Assembly (NCBI GenBank): GCA_050954865.1
Contig: JBPBQN010000084.1
Coordinates: forward strand, 1 to 41,438
Length of the DNA stretch: 41,438 bases
From: Mucilaginibacter_A sp050954865
Lineage (GTDB): Bacteria; Bacteroidota; Bacteroidia; Sphingobacteriales; Sphingobacteriaceae
Reading direction: 5' to 3'
Shown here: positions 1 through 8,415 of the stretch, in pieces
Layout: each line of letters starts with the position of its first letter
Position numbering within the stretch: the stretch's first letter is position 1
Translations under genes and position numbers: made by a program
Notes under the pieces: generated by a model
The model's input: the letters and a program-made list of their open reading frames with translations, nothing else
The model's database searches: none
Told to the model about the DNA's origin: nothing

Positions 1-29
1 ATCATTGCTTTTAAAGCTGACATTTTCAT
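1..29 (-). CDS. possible 5' end of a gene leaving the window
   Basis: Reading leftward from position 29 gives ATG and an open frame of nine codons (MKMSALKAM) to the window edge. A second ATG is at 23-21. The region to its right (30-161) is AT-rich and has no other gene, which fits a divergent promoter region shared with the cytosine deaminase. Nine residues are far too few to name a family, so this is only a possible gene start. Confidence 0.25.
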
Positions 30-161
30 AGTTCTTGATTTAAATTGTTAATTTTTTAATTTAGTTTGCATAAAGATAACCAAATGAAAGTTGATTTGTT
101 TAGAAAATAAATCTTTTTTTACTTTTTTATATATCAGCTCAACATATTCTCCTAAAAAATC

Positions 162-599
162 ATGAAAAACTTTTTAAATGAAGCTTATGCCGAAGCAAAA
201 GCCGGTTTTGATGAAGGCGGAATTCCAATTGGTTCTGTTTTGGTACATCAAGGCAAAATAATTGGTCGCGGCCACAACCGCCGCGTACAAAAAGGCAGCG
301 CCATATTGCACGGCGAAATGGATGCACTGGAAAATGCCGGCCGTTTGCCAGCTGCAGTTTACCGCGAATGCGAATTATATACTACACTTTCACCTTGCCC
401 AATGTGTTCAGGTACGATTTTGCTGTACGGTATTCCAACGGTAATTGTGGGCGAAAACAAAACTTTTATGGGCGAAGAAGAATTGCTGCGTGCCCGTGGC
501 GTTGAAGTAATGGTAGCTGATGACGAAAAATGCTACAACTTAATGCAGCAATTTATCAGCAAAAGCCCGGAATTATGGAATGAAGATATTGGCGTATAA
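162..599 (+). CDS. cytosine deaminase, fungal FCY1-like zinc deaminase
   Basis: This 145-residue protein of the cytidine/deoxycytidylate deaminase fold probably converts cytosine to uracil in pyrimidine salvage. The zinc site is clear: His50 and catalytic Glu52 in HGEMDAL, and Cys79/Cys82 in SPCPMC. It resembles yeast cytosine deaminase Fcy1 along its length rather than bacterial CodA, which is an unrelated amidohydrolase. Shared blocks are GRGHNRRVQKGSA, LYTTLSPC, YGIP and VGEN, plus a C-terminal tail with Trp139 and Asp142 matching the yeast Trp152/Asp155 substrate lid (yeast numbers from memory). General annotation would call it nucleoside deaminase. It stands alone, convergent with the next gene. 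A terminator stem and two copies of the 14-base motif lie just downstream. Function is inferred from the family and not proven here. Confidence 0.85.
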   Translation: MKNFLNEAYAEAKAGFDEGGIPIGSVLVHQGKIIGRGHNRRVQKGSAILHGEMDALENAGRLPAAVYRECELYTTLSPCPMCSGTILLYGIPTVIVGENKTFMGEEELLRARGVEVMVADDEKCYNLMQQFISKSPELWNEDIGV

Positions 600-604
600 A
601 ACCA

Positions 605-618
605 ATGCTTCTTTTATC
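605..618 (-). repeat. 14-base motif copy, GAAG form
   Basis: Strict copy (GATAAAAGAAGCAT on the minus strand) five bases after the deaminase stop. It is preceded in motif orientation by AAATTTAGGTT. Confidence 0.85.
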
Positions 619-640
619 AACCTAAATTTGGTGAAAATCA

Positions 641-683
641 AGCATAAAAAAAGCCTCACAATTTGCGAGGCTTTTTTTATGCT
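641..683. terminator. bidirectional terminator hairpin
   Basis: A 17-bp perfect stem (641-657 with 667-683) has a GCCTC core flanked by A7 and T7 runs and a 9-base loop. It lies between two convergent genes, so it can end both transcripts. Confidence 0.9.
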
Positions 684-697
684 GCTAAAAGAAGCAG
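684..697 (+). repeat. 14-base motif copy, GAAG form, one change
   Basis: GCTAAAAGAAGCAG ends two bases from the complement of the next gene's stop codon. It directly abuts the terminator stem. Confidence 0.65.
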
Positions 698-699
698 AA

Positions 700-1170
700 T
701 TATTTTGTTGCAGCTGCATCACGCAAAGCTTTTACTTCGTTGTGTGCAGATAAAATACCTTGGTTTTGGCTGCTGATCGCAGTTGAAATGTTAGCATCCC
801 AGCTTACATCAGTATCACCTAAAGCTTCTTTGTAAGCTTTTTTAGCTACATCTTCACCATATTCGCAATCTGCTAAAATAGAGTGACGATCTTTGCCAGT
901 AAAAACAGATTTAACATCCATCCAAGCATGGTAAAATTTACCTGCTGTTGTAGTTGCATCTGTTGGCTCGCCACCTAAAGAAGTAACGAAAGCTTCCAAT
1001 TCTGTAGCGTTTTTCTGACTTTGTGCAATATATCCTGAAAATAAAGTTTTCAAATCAGCATCTTGTGTGCCTTCTAACCCTTTTTGATAACCAACAACGC
1101 GGTCATTATTAATTTTGATCAGATCATTTAATGCAGATATTTGATTTTCTGCTGTTTCTGTAGTTGCCAT
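700..1170 (-). CDS. PA2169-type four-helix-bundle protein (DUF2383)
   Basis: A 156-residue soluble, helix-rich protein with no signal peptide. The pattern (an N-terminal helix with ALNDLIKINNDRVVGYQKG, then charged amphipathic helices and a C-terminal helix ending in KALRDAAATK) is that of the DUF2383/PA2169 family. This is a ferritin-like four-helix bundle of unknown biochemical role, often found with general stress genes. I see no full set of diiron ligands and claim no enzyme activity. It is divergent from the catalase, from which it is separated by 308 bp, so joint stress regulation is plausible but not shown. The ATG at 1170 is the natural start. Confidence 0.8.
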   Translation of the reverse strand: MATTETAENQISALNDLIKINNDRVVGYQKGLEGTQDADLKTLFSGYIAQSQKNATELEAFVTSLGGEPTDATTTAGKFYHAWMDVKSVFTGKDRHSILADCEYGEDVAKKAYKEALGDTDVSWDANISTAISSQNQGILSAHNEVKALRDAAATK

Positions 1171-1478
1171 AATTTAATGTTTTAAGTAGAGTAGTAACAG
1201 GATTTTTGAACGATGGTTTTCAAAAAATCAAAATGATGCAAGCAGTCCAGATTTTCGTTTTTTCTGGCTGATGAGTAACTCAAAATTTTACTCAACTAGT
1301 TCTGTAAGATTGGCGTTTCTCCTCCTGAAAATGTACTGAAAACCGCTTTTGATTTTTACCTGATAAAAGAAGTATTTTAGTAGATTCAAATCAAACAAAA
1401 ACGCTGTTTTCTGCTTATAAGCAAGGTTAATCTCAAATATTAATAAACCATAACAGATAAATATAAGCTAAAAAACTA
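1171..1478. other. divergent intergenic region, stress protein / catalase
   Basis: These 308 bp contain no gene. It must hold the promoters of both flanking genes, but I could not pick a TAnnTTTG box with confidence. It contains one strict motif copy at 1362-1375. Confidence 0.6.
1362..1375 (+). repeat. 14-base motif copy, GAAG form
   Basis: Strict copy GATAAAAGAAGTAT about 100 bases upstream of the catalase start. Confidence 0.85.
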
Positions 1479-3656
1479 ATGGAAAACAAAAATCAGCAGA
1501 ACAGAGCCGAAACAAACAAAAAATTGCAGGATCTGGAGCAAGATACTTCTTACGCCGACGGTAAGTTTTTAACAACGAACCAAGGCTTAAAAATTAACGA
1601 CGATCATAACTCACTTAAAGCAGGAGATCGCGGCCCAACACTTTTAGAAGATTTTATCCTTCGGGAAAAAATCACCCATTTTGATCATGAGCGCATTCCC
1701 GAACGCGTAGTACACGCACGTGGTGCTGGAGCACACGGTTATTTTCAGGCATATGATAATTCAATGTCTAAATACACAAAAGCCGCTTTTTTAACAGATC
1801 CATCACGCCAAACGCCCATCTTTACGCGGTTTTCTACCGTTGGTGGTTCCCGTGGTTCATCTGATCTGGCCCGTGATGTACGCGGTTTTTCGGTAAAATT
1901 TTATACTGAAGAAGGCATTCATGATTTTGTGGGAAACAACATTCCAGTATTTTTTATTCAGGATGCCATTAATTTCCCGGATCTGATTCATGCCGTAAAG
2001 CCAGAACCGCACAACGAAATTCCGCAGGCATCTTCTGCGCATGATACTTTTTACGATTTTATTTCGCTAATGCCCGAATCTATGCACATGCTGATGTGGC
2101 TGATGAGCGATCGCGCCATTCCGCGCAGTTTCCGCATGATGGAAGGTTTTGGCGTGCATACCTATCGTTTTATCAACGAAGAAGACAAAGCAACTTTCGT
2201 AAAATTTCATTGGAAACCAGTACAAGGCGTTTTCTCTGTGGCTTGGGATGAAGCACAGAAAATCTCTGGTAAAAACCCTGATTTTCATCGTTTGGATTTG
2301 TGGGAAGCGATAGAAAACGGCATGTTTCCGGAGTGGGAACTGGGCGTGCAACTGATTTCGGAAGAAGATGAAATGAAGTTTGATTTCGATATTCTGGATG
2401 CTACTAAACTGATCCCGGAAGAACTTGTCCCCGTGCAAAAAATTGGTAAAATGGTGTTAAACCGTAACCCCGACAGCTATTTTGCCGAAACCGAACAGGT
2501 AGCTTTTCATCCGGGCCATTTGGTTCCAGGCCTGGATTTTACCAATGATCCGTTGTTGCAGGGCCGTTTGTTTTCTTACACCGATACGCAATTAACGCGT
2601 TTGGGCAGTCCGAATTTTCATGAAATTCCAATCAACCGTTCTCTTGCACCAGTTATCAATAATCAGCGCGAAGGACACATGCGCCAAACCATTAACAGCG
2701 GACGTGCAGCTTACGAGCCAAATAAAATAGCAAACGGCAGCCCGCGGCAGGCAAAAGTTGCTGAAGGTGGTTTTACTTCTTATCAGGAACGGATTAGTGC
2801 GGCAAAAATCCGTGCCAGAAGCAACAGCTTTCGTGATCATTTCAGCCAGGCAACTTTGTTTTTCAACAGCCAATCAACAGTAGAGCAAAATCATATTATT
2901 GATGCTTTGCGTTTTGAATTGGGTAAAGTTGAACTGGAAGAAATCCGCGAACGGATGCTGGGTTTATTATCACAAATCAGCACAACACTGGCCAGTAAAG
3001 TTGCGGAAGGTTTAGGAATGACTGTTCCGGCAAAACCGCTGTCACCGATGAACTTTAGTCACGGTGCTGATGCAGATATGGCACAAAATGAATCGGTAAA
3101 AGGTAAATCTTCTGTCCAAAAATCGGCAGCATTAAGCATGGCCAAAAATGTAAGCACAAGCATCAAAACGCGCGAAATTGCAATTTTAGCCGCGAATGGT
3201 GTTGATGGCGATGCGTTAAACAATATGAAATCTGCTTTAATTGCAGAAGGTGCCATGGTAAAAGTTGTTGCACCAAAATTAGGCAAGATCAAAGACAGCA
3301 AAGGCAACGAAATTAAAGTAGATCAAAGCTTTTTAATTGCTGCATCGGTTTTGTTTGATGCCGTTTATATTCCGGGTGGTGCAAATAGTATTGCTGCTTT
3401 GGAAAAGGAAGGTGATGCATACCATTTCGTGGATGAAGCTTTCCGCCATTGCAAACCAATTGCTGCGGACAAGGAAGCAATAGAATTACTGAAAGGTTCT
3501 TACATCGGCAAAAAAGAGTTATCCGGCAAAATGGATGAATCTAATCTGGTAAGCAAAGGTTTAGTATTTAACCAGCAACCAGCCGTATTTATTGACGCAA
3601 TCAGCAAACATCGTTTCTGGGAGCGCGAAAAACCGGAAGAAAAATTCCCCGCATAA
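1479..3656 (+). CDS. katE: large-subunit (HPII-type, clade 2) catalase
   Basis: A 725-residue haem catalase that breaks hydrogen peroxide down to water and oxygen. The N-terminal extension and core carry the active-site His79 (RVVHARGAGAHG), Asn153 in GNNIPVFF, and the proximal haem ligand Tyr367 in RLFSYTDTQ. After the core, residues from about 572 to 715 form the flavodoxin/DJ-1-like domain (REIAILAANGVDGD, VYIPGGANS) that marks large-subunit catalases such as E. coli KatE. Length is as expected for that class. There is no signal peptide, so it is cytoplasmic. It is divergent from the DUF2383 protein and followed by its own terminator. All recognised key residues are present. Confidence 0.95.
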   Translation: MENKNQQNRAETNKKLQDLEQDTSYADGKFLTTNQGLKINDDHNSLKAGDRGPTLLEDFILREKITHFDHERIPERVVHARGAGAHGYFQAYDNSMSKYTKAAFLTDPSRQTPIFTRFSTVGGSRGSSDLARDVRGFSVKFYTEEGIHDFVGNNIPVFFIQDAINFPDLIHAVKPEPHNEIPQASSAHDTFYDFISLMPESMHMLMWLMSDRAIPRSFRMMEGFGVHTYRFINEEDKATFVKFHWKPVQGVFSVAWDEAQKISGKNPDFHRLDLWEAIENGMFPEWELGVQLISEEDEMKFDFDILDATKLIPEELVPVQKIGKMVLNRNPDSYFAETEQVAFHPGHLVPGLDFTNDPLLQGRLFSYTDTQLTRLGSPNFHEIPINRSLAPVINNQREGHMRQTINSGRAAYEPNKIANGSPRQAKVAEGGFTSYQERISAAKIRARSNSFRDHFSQATLFFNSQSTVEQNHIIDALRFELGKVELEEIRERMLGLLSQISTTLASKVAEGLGMTVPAKPLSPMNFSHGADADMAQNESVKGKSSVQKSAALSMAKNVSTSIKTREIAILAANGVDGDALNNMKSALIAEGAMVKVVAPKLGKIKDSKGNEIKVDQSFLIAASVLFDAVYIPGGANSIAALEKEGDAYHFVDEAFRHCKPIAADKEAIELLKGSYIGKKELSGKMDESNLVSKGLVFNQQPAVFIDAISKHRFWEREKPEEKFPA

Positions 3657-3669
3657 GTAGTTAAATCCG

Positions 3670-3683
3670 ATACTGTTTTTATC
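3670..3683 (-). repeat. 14-base motif copy, ACAG form
   Basis: Strict copy (GATAAAAACAGTAT on the minus strand), 13 bases after the catalase stop and just before the terminator stem. Confidence 0.85.
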
Positions 3684-3688
3684 GGTAT

Positions 3689-3723
3689 AAAATCCGTGTT
3701 GCTTTGAGGGCAGCACGGATTTT
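3689..3723 (+). terminator. catalase terminator hairpin
   Basis: Stem AAAATCCGTGTTGC pairs with GCAGCACGGATTTT (one G:U) around a 7-base loop. It ends in a T run after the catalase. Confidence 0.8.
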
Positions 3724-3745
3724 GTTTGAATTATTCTCAGCATAA

Positions 3746-3780
3746 AAAAACCCACGCCAATCAAATCAGCGTGGGTTTTT
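3746..3780. terminator. bidirectional terminator hairpin
   Basis: A 12-bp stem AAAAACCCACGC / GCGTGGGTTTTT with an 11-base loop. It lies between the convergent catalase and RND pump genes and would end the efflux operon on the minus strand. Confidence 0.85.
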
Positions 3781-3816
3781 AGGTTGATAAAAGAAGCATG
3801 CTTCTTTTATCAACCT
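3781..3816. repeat. perfect 36-bp palindrome made of two motif copies
   Basis: Two GAAG-form motif copies (3786-3799 plus, 3798-3811 minus) meet head to head at GCATGC. Each is extended by the AGGTT lead, giving a perfect 36-bp palindrome with no loop. It lies between the terminator and the stop codon of the RND gene. Confidence 0.9.
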
Positions 3817-3827
3817 AAAATTTAGAA

Positions 3828-6800
3828 TTAAGCTTCTACCGCTTCAAACTCATGTTTTTCAACTGTTTTTTCTTTTTTGCCGAAGAACCTGTTTTTCAAA
3901 TTTACACGGATCAGGTACATACAAGGCACCAAAATCAGTGTAATAATGGTGGCAAAACCTAAACCAAAAATCATCGTCCAGGCTAACGGTCCCCAAAAAG
4001 CTACATTATCTCCACCGAAGTGAATGTGCGGTTTAAACTCTGTAAACATGCCCACAAAATCAATGTTAAAACCAACAGCCAACGGAATTAAACCCAAAAT
4101 AGCAGCCGTTGCGGTTAGTAAAACTGGCGTCATTCGGGTGTGACCGGCTTCAACTACGGCATCATGTACGTTCATGCCTTGTTCAATCAGTGTATCGGTA
4201 AATTCAACCAGCAAAATTCCGTTTCGGACGACAACTCCGGCCAGCGCAATGATACCAACGCCAGTCATTACAATTGCCATCGTCATCCCGAAAATACTAA
4301 CGCCAAGCAATACGCCGATGATGCTGAAGAAAATTTCGCTGATGATGATTAACGTTTTACCGATGGAATTGAATTGAATCATCAAAATAATCAAAATCAA
4401 ACCAAAAGAAGTAGCTAAAGCACCGCCCAAAAAAGTAACAGCTTCCAACTGATCTTCCTGTCCACCGCCTTGACGGATAATGATATCGGCCGGCTTTTTA
4501 AAGTTATTAATGGCGCGCAAAATATTGGCGTTCACTTCATTGGCATTGTAAGGTTTAATTACACTCGAACCCAAAGTTAACACGCGGTGTTGTTGTTTTC
4601 GTTTGATGTTGCTGTATGTATCGGTGTAGCGCACATCAGTAAACGCAGAAATTGGTACTTGCCGAATCATTCCGCCAGAACCCATATCGCGGTAAGTGAT
4701 TTTCATGTTGCGCAACTCGTCAATGTTACCACGTTCGTTTTCCAAAGCGCGAACTTTTATCTGGTAATCATCTTCTTTGGTATTTCTAAAATCGGCTGCT
4801 TTCGCCCCAAAAACGGCAATGCCCAAAGATTGACTGATCTGTGCTGTGTTTAAACCTTCGCGGTTGGCCCGTTCGCGGTCAACATCAAACACAATTTCGG
4901 GTTTGTCATTTTGCACATCAGCAACCAAGTTTTCTATACCGGCAATATTTTGTTTAGCCAGATAGCTTTTTAAGCGATTGCCGGTTTTTACTAGCGAATC
5001 CAGGTTATCACCAATCAACTCGATACTGATGTCTTTTTGTACCGGCGGACCAGCGTTTTCCTGCGCTACCGCAATTTTTACTCCCGGAACACCTTGAACA
5101 GAATTTCGGATTTTAGTTAGAATCTGTTTGGTATCCTTGCCGCTTCTTTTTCCAAATTCTACAAAAGCAACGGTTACTTTACCTTTATTTTCGTAATCGC
5201 CCTGATCTTCATCTGTCGGATCAGTTACGCCTTTGGTTACGTTGGAAATGATGGATGTTACAATATCTTTATCCGGCTCTACGGCTTTGGCTACACGTTG
5301 CTCAATTTTTCTGGTTACCTCATTGGTTGTGGATTGATCTGTACCGATTGGCATGGTAATATACACGTAAGCAAAATTCGGATCACCAGAAGGAAAGAAA
5401 ACCGGCGTTTTGCCTCGAACAACCATCAGAAAAATAGCCAGAATAAACAGTGCGAACGTTCCCAGTAAAATGGTAACCGGCCGCTTTACAGCGCGCTCGA
5501 GCCATTTGGCGTACCATTGCTGAAAACGCGGCCAAACGTTGGTTTGGAATTTGTCGATTACGCTGAGCAGCACAAAATGATTAAGCAGATACAGCGCAAT
5601 GCAAAGCACCAGGAAGTTGCCCATGCCCATCGTCCAATTGCCAGTAAAAAACATCAGATAACTAAAAGCTGTCAGTACACCTAAAATTAATAAAGTACGA
5701 TTTGTTTTTTTATCAAATTTGGGATGATCGTGTTCGCCTTCTATATGCGGTTTCATAAAATCTACCGCAAAAACTGGATTCATAATATAAGCCACAACCA
5801 ACGAAGCCAGCAAAGTAATAATCAGCGTAATTGGTAAAAAGAACATAAAATGCCCGATCAAGCTGTTCCAAAAAGCCAGTGGAACGAAAGGAGCCAGGGT
5901 TGTCATCGTACCAGAAAACACTGGTAAAAACACTTCTCCGGCGGCAATTTTCGCTGCTTCTTTTATCGGTACTTTTCCGTTGTCAAAAATCCGGTGCGTG
6001 TTTTCAATAACCACAATGGCATCATCCACCACAATCCCTAAAGCCAGCAGGAAGGAAAACAATACGATCATGTTCAGCGTAAAACCGATTGCCGGCATCA
6101 CTAAAAACGCAATAAAGCACGAAAGCGGGACAGACAAAGCCACAAAAATGGCGTTGGTGGTTCCCATAAAAAACATCAAAATAACCGTAACCAAGATAAA
6201 ACCGATGATGATCGTGTTGATCAAATCGTTTAGTGTAGTACGCGTTTTATCTGATTGATCGCCGGTTACCGTAACGTTTAAACCTTTCGGAAAAACTGTT
6301 TTTTCTTTTAATTTAATCAAGTCATTGATTTTATCAGATGCCTGAATCAGGTTTTCGCCAGCACGTTTACTAACGTTTAAAGTGATAACATTTTTAAATT
6401 TCGGATTATCGTTTGTTTTTAAACGCGCATAACTTTCCTGCTCTAAAAATGCATCTTTAATTTCGGCAATATCACGCAAATAAACCGTTTGTCCTTTTGG
6501 ATTACGTACGGACATCGCTTGCACTTCATCCGCATTTTTAAAATCTTGTTTAATATCGATGCTGCGGCGCACGCCATCTGTTTTTACTGTTCCAGCAGTT
6601 GTCAGGATATTTTCAGAACCAATTGCTTGAATAATATCGGTGAAACTGATTTGTGCCGAAGCCATTTTATTCAGATCAACATTTACCTGGATTTCTGGCG
6701 TTAAGGCACCAACTTCATCTACTTTAGAGATTTCTTTGTAGCCTTCAATCTCATCTTTCAATAAATCGGCATACTCTTTTAATCGCTTCAAATCATAATC

Positions 6801-7265
6801 ACCGGAAATATTAATGTATAAAATTGGCAAATCTGCAACGTTGATATCCGAAATAACGGATTCTTTCAGGTTGTCATCATTTTGCGGCAAATCCTGCTTG
6901 GCTTTATCTACTGCATCTTTTACATCAATTTTTGCATCCTTAATTTTAATGTTGGCCTGAAATTCCGCCGTAATAATCGAGACGTTTTGTACCGAATTGG
7001 AAGTAACTTTTTTTAGTCCTTTTAATGATTTCAACTGCTTTTCAATCTGCCGTGTTACCAAATTTTCGATGTTTTGGGGCGATTGACCAGCGTAAGCTGT
7101 AGTGATGTAAACCTTGGATTGTGCTATATCCGGGAAGTTTTCCTTCGGGAGATTGTTATAGCTGATCAATCCCAAAATTGAGATCAAAAAAATGAGCACA
7201 TAAATGGCAGTTTTGTTATCAATGGCCCAACTGGAAGGCGCAAATTCTTTTCTGATATCTATCAT
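3828..7265 (-). CDS. RND efflux transporter permease subunit
   Basis: A 1145-residue inner-membrane proton-driven pump of the hydrophobe/amphiphile efflux type. It would export drugs or other toxic compounds with the fusion protein and porin encoded just upstream. The first half has TM1 near residues 20-35, a periplasmic porter domain, then TM segments with the proton-relay pair Asp414-Asp415 in LALGIVVDDAIVVIENTHR. Two extra hydrophobic stretches (about 523-541 and 549-570) lie between the two halves, so the topology may differ from the classic 12 segments. The second half repeats the pattern. The start codon follows the MFP stop by 24 bases, so the genes are one operon. A one-change motif copy lies inside at 5954-5967. 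The substrate is not predictable from sequence. Confidence 0.92.
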   Translation of the reverse strand: MIDIRKEFAPSSWAIDNKTAIYVLIFLISILGLISYNNLPKENFPDIAQSKVYITTAYAGQSPQNIENLVTRQIEKQLKSLKGLKKVTSNSVQNVSIITAEFQANIKIKDAKIDVKDAVDKAKQDLPQNDDNLKESVISDINVADLPILYINISGDYDLKRLKEYADLLKDEIEGYKEISKVDEVGALTPEIQVNVDLNKMASAQISFTDIIQAIGSENILTTAGTVKTDGVRRSIDIKQDFKNADEVQAMSVRNPKGQTVYLRDIAEIKDAFLEQESYARLKTNDNPKFKNVITLNVSKRAGENLIQASDKINDLIKLKEKTVFPKGLNVTVTGDQSDKTRTTLNDLINTIIIGFILVTVILMFFMGTTNAIFVALSVPLSCFIAFLVMPAIGFTLNMIVLFSFLLALGIVVDDAIVVIENTHRIFDNGKVPIKEAAKIAAGEVFLPVFSGTMTTLAPFVPLAFWNSLIGHFMFFLPITLIITLLASLVVAYIMNPVFAVDFMKPHIEGEHDHPKFDKKTNRTLLILGVLTAFSYLMFFTGNWTMGMGNFLVLCIALYLLNHFVLLSVIDKFQTNVWPRFQQWYAKWLERAVKRPVTILLGTFALFILAIFLMVVRGKTPVFFPSGDPNFAYVYITMPIGTDQSTTNEVTRKIEQRVAKAVEPDKDIVTSIISNVTKGVTDPTDEDQGDYENKGKVTVAFVEFGKRSGKDTKQILTKIRNSVQGVPGVKIAVAQENAGPPVQKDISIELIGDNLDSLVKTGNRLKSYLAKQNIAGIENLVADVQNDKPEIVFDVDRERANREGLNTAQISQSLGIAVFGAKAADFRNTKEDDYQIKVRALENERGNIDELRNMKITYRDMGSGGMIRQVPISAFTDVRYTDTYSNIKRKQQHRVLTLGSSVIKPYNANEVNANILRAINNFKKPADIIIRQGGGQEDQLEAVTFLGGALATSFGLILIILMIQFNSIGKTLIIISEIFFSIIGVLLGVSIFGMTMAIVMTGVGIIALAGVVVRNGILLVEFTDTLIEQGMNVHDAVVEAGHTRMTPVLLTATAAILGLIPLAVGFNIDFVGMFTEFKPHIHFGGDNVAFWGPLAWTMIFGLGFATIITLILVPCMYLIRVNLKNRFFGKKEKTVEKHEFEAVEA

Positions 7266-7289
7266 AATTACAAAATCATGAGGTTTGAA

Positions 7290-8393
7290 TTAATTTCCGG
7301 ATTGTAACACTTTTACTTTATCGCCATCTTCTAAATCAGAAGCACCGGCGGTAATCAACTGATCGCCGGTATTTAAACCGTTTAAAATTTCTGATTGTCC
7401 GCCGTAAGTATTTCCAACTTTAACGTTTACACGCTTGGCCATACCGTTATTGTTGATGAATACATAATCACCGTCTTCAGATTTTTGAATGGCTTTTACC
7501 GGAATCGAAATCGCTTTTGATTTGTTGTAATCAGCAATTTTTAAAATAGCCGTCATGTTTGGCCGAAGTGATTTGCGTGCAGGCAGCTTGATTTCTACTG
7601 CAAAACTACGTGAAGTAGGATCGATCGCTTTTGCCGCAAAAGTTACTTTAGTTATTAACGAATCATTGGCGTCAGGCACTAAAATTTTAACGTTATTTCC
7701 TGTGCCTACACTGGCAGAATAAGATTCCGGAACATCTGCTTTCACTTTTAAAACATCTGCATTTACAATCCGGATTCCCGTCATGCCTGGCTGTGCAACT
7801 TGTCCTAATTTTAAATCCATCTGGTCAATCGTACCGCTGATCGGCGAAATGATGCGGTACATATCTGCCTGCTGATGTAAACCTGCCATTTGTTTTTGTG
7901 CGCTTTGCAAGTTGGTTTGTGCCTGTAAATATTGTACTTCTGTACCGATTTTTTGATCCCACAAATTTTTCTGCCGCTGAAATAAGGTATTGAGCAAAGC
8001 AACCTGTGCCTGTGCCTGCGCAATGTTTTGCTTTAAAACGCTATTATCCAGCTGCGCCAAAACTTGTCCTTTCAATACATGCTGTCCGGCTCTTGCGTTG
8101 ATCGTCATGATCGTTCCGGGTGCCTGCGGATAAGCGGTAACATTATCCTGCGCATCTATTTTACCTTGAATCTGCACATAATTGGTAAAGTTGCCCGGCT
8201 TTACTTCTAAAATACTTACATCGGTAGATTTAGTAGAATCAGAACCGGCAGTTTCCGTTTGCAACTTTGCAATTTTGGTATTGATTTCTACCTGTTGTTT
8301 TTGTAAATCGGCCAGTTCCGTTTTTTTATCTTTCGGTTTCTGAGAACATGCCGCTAAAAACAGTATCGGTGCTATGTATAATATTTTTTTCAT
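7290..8393 (-). CDS. RND periplasmic adaptor (membrane fusion) lipoprotein
   Basis: A 367-residue HlyD/AcrA-type adaptor linking the inner-membrane pump to the outer-membrane porin. The N-terminus is a lipoprotein signal (ILFLAAC, lipidated Cys16), then a coiled-coil stretch (LADLQKQQVEINTKIAKLQ), a split lipoyl-like barrel region (AYPQAPGTIMTINARAGQHV and ISPISGTIDQMDLKLGQ), an alpha-hairpin between them, and beta-barrel domains to the end. It lies between the porin and pump genes with gaps of 22 and 24 bases. A strict ACAG-form motif copy (8353-8366) falls inside the signal-peptide codons, where its complement encodes Ile-Leu-Phe-Leu. Confidence 0.92.
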   Translation of the reverse strand: MKKILYIAPILFLAACSQKPKDKKTELADLQKQQVEINTKIAKLQTETAGSDSTKSTDVSILEVKPGNFTNYVQIQGKIDAQDNVTAYPQAPGTIMTINARAGQHVLKGQVLAQLDNSVLKQNIAQAQAQVALLNTLFQRQKNLWDQKIGTEVQYLQAQTNLQSAQKQMAGLHQQADMYRIISPISGTIDQMDLKLGQVAQPGMTGIRIVNADVLKVKADVPESYSASVGTGNNVKILVPDANDSLITKVTFAAKAIDPTSRSFAVEIKLPARKSLRPNMTAILKIADYNKSKAISIPVKAIQKSEDGDYVFINNNGMAKRVNVKVGNTYGGQSEILNGLNTGDQLITAGASDLEDGDKVKVLQSGN

Positions 8394-8415
8394 TTTATGG
8401 ATTGATTTTGGTCGA

